Assembly: GCA_030704615.1 (NCBI GenBank)
Contig: CM060731.1
Coordinates: 18,354,001-18,418,000, forward strand
Origin: Takakia lepidozioides
Lineage: Eukaryota; Streptophyta; Takakiopsida; Takakiales; Takakiaceae
DNA length: 64,000 bases
Direction of reading: 5' to 3'
Below are positions 55,515-64,000 of the stretch, in pieces; position 1 is the first letter of the stretch, and every line of letters begins with the position of its first letter. Below the pieces are notes generated by a model. That model was not told the DNA's origin, ran no database searches, and saw only the letters and a list, made by a program, of their open reading frames with translations. The translations under genes were made by a program, and so were the position numbers.

Positions 55515-56390
55515 CAGTGACGGTATTTTGCTAGTGAAAGGTGAGGATGATGATGGAAATGATTTGACGCATGGATGTGGATATGGAATAGTCACAAGGT
55601 TAATGACAGGTTCGAAGGTAAGGGACATATATTAACTATGAATAATTTCTTCAGCAACCCTGTCCTTTTCTATTACTTAGCAGCCAAGTCCATATGTGCC
55701 ACTGATATAGTGAAATAATGAGGGTGGGGTTTCTCTGCTTGGATTTGGGTAAGAGTGGTGAGGGGGAGGCTAGAATGACGCATGTATATGTCCAGTAAAT
55801 TGACTGCTATTTTTTGGATGGACAAGAAATAGTGACCCTCTTGAGCAAAGCCATCTTCCCTGTGGGTGATGATTGTTTCATTGAAGTAAGGCATGGAGGG
55901 GCTAGACGTCTTGTGCCCACCTCCCCCATAGTATTGCACTATCAGCACCACATGCGGGGGGTGGATGTACAAGACAATTATATGGTTACTACTCAGTACA
56001 GACCTGTGACCACAAGTGGTGGCATAAGCTGTACTTCCACGACGTTGACACATCTTTGGTCAATTTATACCTTTTGCACCTTGACTGGATGGCAGCAAAG
56101 GGCCGGACGCCTCGTAGCCACATACTATCAATTTAGAAGTAACGAAGGGACTAACGGAGGGGTGGGTTGCTCCAGGAGAATAGTGATGTTAGGTTCAGAC
56201 AAGCCCAACCTAGGTGCAGTGCACTTTTCTCTCGAAAGTAGTAGGAAGAGGAAGTGTATTGAATGCGGGGTCCGACAAAGTTACATCTGTGCAATGTATG
56301 GTAATATCCCCATGTGCCTTTGGACATTGTTTTATGAAAAGCCACAAACCTCATTTGATGCATGTGATCAGTTTTTGGTTTATTGAAGCT
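55515..56390 (+). pseudogene. PiggyBac-type transposase relic
   Basis: In order: HGCGYGIVTRLMTGSK near 55590; NNFFSNPVLFYYLAAKSICATD at 55637-55703 (the DNFFTS...LF..L...GI.A.GT block); DGQEIVTLLSKA and LHYQHHMRGVDVQDNY (the catalytic MxGVDxxD block) at 55816-55980; CDHKWWHKLYFHDVDTSLVN in the next frame; and a cysteine-rich tail KRKCIECG...CAMYG.IPMCL at 56246-56330. The order and content are those of DDE_Tnp_1_7 with its C-terminal finger. Stops, a splice-like GTAAGG and a frameshift near 56010 show decay. Confidence 0.8.
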
Positions 56391-57640
56391 TGTGGTATTG
56401 TAGAGATGTGGAGACTCTTCGGAAAGAGGGGGTATCCACCTTGCATTTGTCTTTTTATGTTGTAGTCTTTCTGTCTGTATCTAAACACTGTAATAGATAA
56501 GTGCATACATGCTATCATTGAGCTTGAAGAGGTTTTACTGAATGCTTTAGTATAAAGAGTCGCTTGACAAGTCCTAGTGTAAGATTGGATACGTGTTATA
56601 GAGATTTTTTGCAGTCTACCTAATCTGTAGGTCATTGTTTTTGGCTTGTGCAACAATTCGAGACCAGACTTGGGGTGCAGCCAGTTCATACATGTAGTTG
56701 CATGACATCTGAATTTTCTTATTGCAATGAGTTTTGGTACCTTAGTGCTTATTGCGTAATATTTTAGTGAATGGTTTCAGCTACTACCGCTGCAACAATA
56801 TGTATCTATAGTACTACAAAATTGTATAGAATTGTTTGATTCAATGGCATTTGCTTAGTGGGGGAAGGGTAAATCAGCTCTTCATATTGCGACAAGCATG
56901 AATTCTTCGGAAAGACTAAATCACTGTCAAGTTTCATGTTGGGAAGTAAAAGGTGATAGATTAGGTCGTTAGTCCCCTTGTCAAGCAAGGGTGCATATAA
57001 GGGGGGGATCTTCTCATTTGTGTTCATGTGTGAGCTGTCAATTGGGGTAATTTATAAGTGTGTTCAAATCCCCACTCATATAATGCAATTATGTGTGTTG
57101 AGATAGGAGTGGTGGGAGGTAGGAGGTTTTCCAAAATGATGGTTGTGGTCACACATTGTTGCAGCAAACATACACAACTACTTGCTTAATCAGTTATAGA
57201 AAAGTAGAGGCAGGAGACACATACTTGCAAAGAACACTCAATTATGTCATTTCGATCCACTCTTGGTTTGACCAAGTGTCACGAGCCCAATGTTTGCCCA
57301 ATCAATCTATGAAGCCAGACGTTTGTTTTGTTTGTTTTGTTTTGTTTTGTTTTATCACGTTGAGATGTCCCAAACCGCGAGGCCTCGGCGCTGGTGCTTG
57401 GTACCGTTGGAAAGCCCTCGATGAAGAGGGGTGCACGGGCTTGGTCTCACGACTTTTGGACCTGCGGTGTGGGAGATGTGGAATTCCAAATACTTTTGGT
57501 CATTGGAAATTCCCGAAAATAGCAAAAATGGCAAAGTGGGCATTCCTGGGACAATGGTTGGAGCCTCGACGGGAGAGATATCAAGGGAAAGGTCTACGGT
57601 TCAAATCTGGTTGTAGCTCTGTGGAAAAAAAATGATTGGA
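56391..57640. other. Intergenic with (TTTGT)n and a possible SINE
   Basis: 57319-57355 is a (TTTTG)n tract. 57360-57630 ends in ACGGTTCAAATCTGGTTGTAG (B-box-like) and an A8 run, and may be a SINE inserted on plus. No coding sequence is convincing. Confidence 0.35.
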
Positions 57641-57649
57641 TATGGCTTG

Positions 57650-58410
57650 TTTCATATATTGATGCACGTGGACTTAGATGACACTGGACACTTGGGCCAA
57701 CGGCATAGGCTACACTAGAGGTCGCATTTGGGCCTCGACATAGGATACCCACTTATAAGAAATTGCACTTGGCCTTAGATTTCAATTCTTCACACATGGG
57801 CCTTGACAAGGGAGACGCTACTTGAATACATAGGGGATTGCACTTGGACTTAGATTTCAATTCTTAATACATGGGCCAATGGCGTAGGCTACCCTAGGCC
57901 TAGATCTCCAAAACAGGAGGGTCTCTAGATACGTAGGGGGTTGCACTTGGACTTAGATGACACTGGACACTTGGGGCCAACGACGCAGGCTATCCTAGAG
58001 GTCGCATTTGGGCCTCGACATAGGAGACCCACTTGGATACATATGGGATTGCACTTGGGCTTAGATGACATTGGACACTTGGGCCTGTACATGGGAAATG
58101 CACTTGGATACATGAATAGAAGATTGCACTTAGGCTTAGATTTCAATTCTTCACACATGGGCCAACTCCATAGGCTACACTAGAGGTCGCACTTGGGCCT
58201 CGACGTAGGAGACGCACTGGGATACATAAGAAATTGCACTTGGTCTTAGATTTCAATTCTTCACACATGGGCCAAAGGCACAGGCTACCCTACAGGATGC
58301 ATTTGGGCCTCGACATAGGAGACGCACTTGGATACATAGGGGATGGCAATTGGACTTAGATGACATTGGACACTTGGGCCAACGACACAGGCTACCCTAG
58401 TATGCATTTT
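57650..58410 (+). repeat. GCACTTGG(A/G)CTTAGAT tandem minisatellite, two alternating unit types
   Basis: Eight units start near 57665, 57766, 57840, 57943, 58052, 58127, 58226 and 58344, 74-118 bp each. After the common head GCACTTGGNCTTAGAT, one type continues GACA(C/T)TGGACACTTGGGCC and the other TTCAATTCTTCACACATGGGCC. The tail CATAGGCTACNCTAGAGGTCGCATTTGGGCCTCGACATAGGA is shared. Confidence 0.85.
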
Positions 58411-58419
58411 GTTTTATGC

Positions 58420-60768
58420 AATGGTCAAAATAGTCAATTCCATTTGCACGCAAGCTGAAAAACAGCCTGAAAAATCCCCTGACCACTCCCCCAAAGAGCG
58501 GGACAAAAAGCCCAAAACAAAAACAAAAACTTACAAAATGTCGATATCCAATGAACAACTCCAAATGAAGTGGGACAAGAATGGGTTGGATTCTGCGACG
58601 AGAGTTGGCTAAAACAATTATCTGTGACTATTTGTTGGGTATCCCTAGAGCACTGTCTCTTGCATTGCTCAATCTGCAAGGATATGGCCATCGGTGAGAA
58701 CTCTAAGCGACTTGGAAAATGGTCCTGCAACTTCTTGTGCTTGGAGATTCTCTTAGTCTTTGAGGCTCTTTTGTAGATTGTGACAACCTCGACATCATTG
58801 GAAGAACCCTGACACAATGATCAAAGGCTCATCTCAACTTTGAGGCACTTTGGCACAAGTGTTAGATTTCTGAATGTTCCTTTGTGGGCTCCAAGTGTTG
58901 ATTCTTGGTCCTCATTAATTTGTCAACCATTGATTTACTAGTTTTGTTTAGCATGGTCCTTGGTTGTCTCATTATCTGGTGGACATGTTTTAGCCAGCCC
59001 GTATGTAGATCTGTTCTTAGAGCTCTGACCTCACCTTGATATGGCTTTCTCCCCAAGGTTATTTTTCCTTGGTCCACAATCCATAGGCGATAATAGACTC
59101 ATGGTCACTACAAGTTTTGCCTTTGTTAGCCTTAAGATGGACTCTTGTCGAACAAAGTGTACATTATGTTGTCTCTTTTGAAGGACCCCGCAATGGGAAT
59201 AAACATAAGATTGTTGATGGACCAACTGATGCCCTTTTATGGCTGGGAGGGTGACATCCATCTAATTTTGTTTTGTGCCAAGTACCATTGAGCCTCTGTT
59301 GGATGCTGATGGGCATTGTTGTTTGACTAAAGAAATCACACATCAGGAACGCTTGTGTTCGTACTCTTCAAGGAGGAAAGAAGGAAGACTCTTGCCAAAG
59401 CAAGCCTAACTTATGGTGTCACTCACCCCAAAGGGCTATTGGGCCTTCCGTTTGGAAGATGGAGACCTTCCAATGGCCGTAACTGGCCATGCAGTTGCCT
59501 TGCAAGGACTCAAGGGTGACTCAACACTAGGTACCCACACATTAACATTAAGTAACCAGTTGACCTAAGTACCCCCCCCTTTGTAGTTGGGTTGATAATG
59601 GGTGACATCCAACATACAACTATGTGGTTTTGAACCCATGACCACTTGTAAGGTGGCATTGTGCCCTAACCACATGGAGGATTCTGAAGAGATCCCAGGA
59701 TGATTGATATTTAGTATCTTCATGGAGGATTCCACGGCAAACAACCTACAAGTTGTAGGGCAACCTTGTTCCCCCCATGGGCAGGAAGATAGGTTGCATA
59801 ACCTTCCCCCATTTCTGTACAAATGTAAGTTAAGGGGGAGTTATGATGGTGACTAACCTTCCCCAATTTTAGTACAAATGTAAGGGGAAGTTATGATGGT
59901 AACTAACCGGGTTGAGTGTGCACACTGAATGAGCCTTCACAGATTCACGAACACCGAGGGTATGAAACCCGTGTATTGCTGGAGACAGAATGTGCAAAAT
60001 TCAGTAACAATTCCTGAAGTCTGCAGCTCACAAACGTGTGCACATGTATGAGGAAATGCAAGGCAATATAGCCACAGACCTCCAGCATTCTAATCTCCAA
60101 CAGCTACGCCGAATTGGATTTTCCATGGCGGGTTCACAATGTGAGTATTCATGGCCAACCTTACATCCACTTATTATCTACACAGCAAATATGAAAGACA
60201 CACATTATTATATACAATTGTACTTGCTTTCCCTTACAACCATGCATCTTCAATTTCTCGCACTGTGAAAGAACCCAGTTACACAGCGACGATCTCAAAA
60301 CCAATGTTCCAGGACTTGTGAATTGCACACTTCGCCTCTTAACATTGAAGTGCCCAACAAGATATAGAATAGCAGAGTGAAATGATCAAAGAGATCCATA
60401 TGCACGGGCACGCAACACCACAAGAGGTTTGAAACTTCAGCCAGAGCACCACAACCTTTGTTACTTTATACTTTACATAGGCACACTTCACCAACTTTCC
60501 ATGCGTTGTCAAGGGTTCTGAGGGTGAACTGAAGGTGCCAAGGAAAAAATAGGAAGTACAGAATATCTTCTGGTGAGTCCATTTCCTACTAAGAATTAGT
60601 GTGCAGACAGGTGCTAGCATGCTGACTAACCAAAGGGTCAGATACTTCCCACACAAATGGGGTGACCAGGGACAATGTATTGCATCACAAGCTTTTTCCA
60701 GACAACTCTATGAAGCCCATTAGCAGTATGGCACACTCTCAAACTCCCACATTGCAAACAAACACAGT
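58420..60768. other. Intergenic upstream/downstream spacer; tRNA-Val-like scrap
   Basis: No gene recognised. On minus at about 59668-59620 a tRNA-like part reads GGTTAGGGCACAATGCCAC, loop CTTACAA (anticodon TAC, Val), then GGGTTCAAA, so a tRNA-derived SINE remnant is likely. A C8 run lies at 59571-59578. 59830-59890 has a short duplication of AACCTTCCCC(C/A)ATTT(C/T)(T/A)GTACAAATGTAAG. Confidence 0.4.
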
Positions 60769-63700
60769 CTACCTCGATGGGTGGCGCCTACTTCCCCTGA
60801 ATAGGCTTAATTTTAATCGTTGGCTAAAAGCGTCTAGTCTGCTGCTGTGTGCTGGTGAACTTCCATTGCTCCCGTTGCTATCAACCTCATCCCCATCTTT
60901 CGGCTCACCTTCCTTGATGTCTACATCCTGTAGTGATGCAGCTATAGCCTCCATCACCATCTGTGATGCAACAAAGGCACTGTCAAAACTAGTGTCTATG
61001 GCCACAAGGCTGTGGCAAGTAGAGTTGAAGTGTCTCTCTGAGTAGTGAATGGTTGAAGTTCGCTGTAATATGGAACATGAACCACAAACGTAAGGACTGA
61101 GTTCAATAGTAGCAAGACACTCCAGTGGATGGAAACAAAATACTTTGTCTACACTTCAAAAATTGTTCAGACCAAAGAAGACATGAAACAGACCCAAGGA
61201 CAGGCAAGGCAGAGGTTAGATTTCAACACACCCTTTCTTCATCATCAGGATTCGAAGGAAAATCTGCAAATCTGTCGTCATTGGTGGGTGACGCCTGTCC
61301 AGAGCTCTCCAGGCTCATACCATTCGATGAATAAGGGCCCCAGACCTCGTTGAATCCATTTGGAGACTCGTATTTTGTGTGGTGCGAGAAATTGACAAGG
61401 TTCCCGTTCTCATGACCCTGGCCAGTGCCAATCAAGTATTACTGCTGAGCAAAGAAGGAGTATTGAGGAAGTAGAATACCAAAGGATCAGAAGAGCATTC
61501 CTCTTCATCTATCAGATCCAATCAAATACTGATCAAGGATCCCAGCCATTCAAGAGCTAGGAAATTTGATGCTTCCATCACTAGAAATGCAATAAGAATC
61601 TTCAGAACGGTGTCACTAGGTAGGCTATCTCTGATAGCAGCTCGCCACGTATGAACTGAAGTAGAAACCTACCATTGGAGGACAAAAGGATCAATTTCAT
61701 CTCAAATCTTGATCTGAATTTGCAGGCAACGTTACAATAGAGGTTGATAAGAGTGTTCAAATAGTGCTCATTGAAAGCAGAAGCTCTGTTTGAAATTGCT
61801 GAAGGAATTGAAGTGCATAAATGTGATGTACCCCGCTAATCCACCAACATTATGACATCACCTATGAAGCAAGAAAGGGAGAAATTACATCCAAGAAGCC
61901 ACATGAAGATGATCCTTCAAACCCGTCAGTGTCGAAATCTCCCCTCATTAACTCTGAGACATCATCCTGCTGCTCTGATAGGTTCACTGGGACCTGACCA
62001 ATCGATACCCACGTGATAGCCACAGACTCAGAGAGATTTAAAACAAAATCTAAACTATGATTCTAATGCCTGGTATAACCCTCTAAAAGCGATGAGGTTT
62101 GCCCAGAGCTGTGGACTTCCTTCATTGACATCTGTCTACATGGCCTGATTCATGAACTGTGGTGTAAATCACAACTTCATGGGTCCTTGCTAACACCTCT
62201 ATTCAAATACAATTCAGGCCTTGACATAAAGTCAAACAGATAGACAGTTCAAAGAGTGCATGGTGTGGATCAAATCACTTCAGAGCGGCTACAAAGCAAG
62301 AGAGCCAGAAGTATGGAAAACGTACAACAGTTCTACTCATCTGCCATCGAGAACGAGTGTGCGTGAGGGCTTCCTCGGTCGATTCTGCAAATTGGCCTGC
62401 CACCAACACCCAATGTGCAATGATGAATACTCTATTCCCCTCAATTCAAACCATTAGGGTCTCCAGAGGTGAAAATGAGACATAACCTTACACAAGAATC
62501 CACATCTTTAGTTAGATGGAGGCAAACCCTGTCTGGTAAACAATACTTGATGGTTTGCACATTGTATCATACTGCAACGGCAGCAACAGACACGAGAATT
62601 GGTCCTTTTCAAAGCACTCTCCCTGGGCCTGTGTGTGATGCATATTTTAACAACCCCCAGTCATCCCACCCTCCATTCAAACATCACAGAACACCTTGCA
62701 AAAGCATGCCCCTGACTGCACACTCCCTCTTTGGCCCATTGGCCTTTGGAGGGACAATATGCAGTGCCTTTCTTTCTGTCTGTGTAAACTATTTCTGGTA
62801 TTCTAAGAAAAAGTCTACTGTTGGCCCTACTCTTACGACTTCATGTTGTACTTAGCAAGTAGCACTTTGCACTGTTCAGGAGCATGAATAACACCAATAG
62901 TTGAGGAGTACCATCCGGGCAAGGGCCACTTGCAGGAGAAGAACCAACACGTACAGTGGGTCGAAGTGGGCGCACAGCCCCCATAATCTCATACAGTACA
63001 TCCTGCAAGCCCAAATAACTGCAGTCCTTAAGTTCATTATTTTTGACAAGAGATACATTGCTGCACCTGAGGAATGCCTAGTTGGGACGGGAGAAAAGGG
63101 CAAAAGGGAAGGGAAGAGAGCAGAACAGGGGCCACTACCACCAGAGAAGGCACAGATTGATCTGGTCTTTCAGACCTTTCAACAAAAAGTCGGGAGAGGA
63201 GAGAAAGGAAGGATGAAGGGCAAAGAGAAACAGACAAACCTCATCAACATCCTCATCAATTTCCAAACTGTCTTCATAGTAAACTGGTTCAGTGGCCTCC
63301 ATGGCAAGTGGCTCCTCAGGTGGGCGAAGCACATTGTAGAAGAAAATGGTGATGGAGTCATAGTAGAACTGTGGGCGTGGTGAGTTATGATCGCCTTCAA
63401 ACTTTATCATGTTTTTGTCCCCCTGCACCCCAACAACCAGCTTGCTATGATCGGATCTCGATCGAACCGTATTATCTTCTTGATTGATTTTGCTGCAGAG
63501 CTCAAGCAGGGACAAAGAAGAGATGGCTGCACCTCTCGCACTACGATTATGGAGGGAGAGTGAGGAAGGGACACAGATTATTAATGATTTGCAGTCGTTA
63601 TCAGCAGGCATGAGGAAATGGGACGCAACCTACTGCATAAGCCTTGCAGATGCGATCTGAGTGGTGCGGTTGGATGAATATGTCCTCCGTCCCGTGGCCA

Positions 63701-64000
63701 AACAGAGCGGGAATAAACGACTTAGTCGCCACCTGAAAGTAGGTAACAGAAAACACACCCTTATTTCCTACATCATGAAATCATCCAATTAAAAAACAGG
63801 TTCAGCTTTTGGAAGCTGGTCAGAAATTTATTTAAGCAACAATAAAGGGATCATCCAATCTAAACGGATCTTGCACATTCTGACAAGGAAAGCAAGAGTT
63901 CAAGAAGGAATAAGAGAAAGGCCACAGCTAATGAGCTTGGTAAGATTGGTGATAGTAAATAACCTGAGTAGTGTCCAGGTCCATGAGATCAAATTGAGCC
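60769..64000 (-). CDS. Alpha/beta-hydrolase family protein, C-terminal exons (partial)
   Basis: Six exons are visible: 64000-63964 (runs off the edge), 63732-63634, 63422-63240, 61993-61889, 61417-61230 and 61009-60769. Borders are GT-AG and phases match throughout (0, 0, 0, 0, 2). Residues FIPALFGHGTEDIFIQPHHSD hold the expected catalytic Asp region, and NMIKFEGDHNSPRPQFYYDSI the catalytic His, as in the plant serine-hydrolase family of At3g23540/At4g14290 type. The nucleophile Ser lies off the window. The 185-residue tail is acidic and Ser/Asn-rich and ends with a UIM-like helix (VMEAIAASLQD). Substrate unknown. Intact frame, so a real host gene. Exon 4 is supported by borders, length and phase only. 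Confidence 0.82.

Noticed and set aside
57156-57635. 159-codon plus frame
   Set aside because: Low-complexity FCFVLF from the TTTTG repeat and a SINE-like part; no domain and no codon bias.

Overview
This is a eukaryotic nuclear window from a plant-lineage (streptophyte) genome with a very heavy transposon load. The evidence is GT-AG introns whose phases agree across exons, a phytochrome-A-signalling F-box gene of the EID1 type, chromodomain Ty3 retrotransposons primed by initiator tRNA-Met, and CACTA, MULE, piggyBac and SINE elements. A large-genome charophyte such as Chara is my best guess, but that is inference from style and not demonstrated. Nothing prokaryotic (operons, CRISPR, rRNA) was seen.

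Layout. 1-11150 is a composite DNA-transposon-like region. A MULE (MURA-type) transposase remnant with a SWIM zinc finger runs rightward. It converges on a long multi-exon leftward gene with an N-terminal C2H2-like finger, an acidic repeat region and a C-terminal Ulp1/C48 cysteine protease. The whole region is soaked in a 9-bp satellite (GGGTTACAC and its complement) that occurs in introns and spacers and, as GGGTGACAC, inside the coding sequence. 11150-17540 is a host island with an EID1-like F-box gene (minus strand, two exons), a TA-flanked MITE and four tandem tRNA-derived SINE units. 17540-31560 is an L1-type LINE split in its first ORF by a 6.8-kb chromodomain Ty3 element with a matching 5-bp target duplication. 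31560-33300 holds more decayed LINE pieces on both strands. 33300-38211 is the 3' part of a CACTA element whose TnpA-like gene carries an FCP1/NIF (HAD phosphatase) domain.

38212-45488 is a rearranged block. It holds a second copy of the Ulp1 gene end, in inverted orientation relative to copy 1, and a second, Tf1/sushi-like Ty3 element whose gag gene has been cut by an inversion of about 4.1 kb. A solo LTR of the first Ty3 family is nested inside its pol gene. The LTR and leader of this second element contain a perfect 15-nt complementarity that predicts self-primed reverse transcription. 45489-51900 contains a Ty3 protease scrap, two broken copies of ribosomal protein eL27 exons, tRNA-like scraps, and the DUF4216 end of a CACTA transposase.

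51908-53534 is a spliced gene for a beta-class amino-methyltransferase-like protein whose exon phases all agree and which has no stops, although its 5' start is unresolved. 54844-58410 has a decayed tRNA, a piggyBac transposase relic and a tandem minisatellite. 60769-64000 is the 3' end of a real host alpha/beta-hydrolase gene (minus strand, six exons seen, continuing off the right edge).

The host genes I trust are the EID1-like gene and the alpha/beta-hydrolase. The methyltransferase may be host or transposon cargo. Nearly all other coding material is transposon-derived and broken by stops or frameshifts. Start codons of internal exons cannot be fixed without transcripts.
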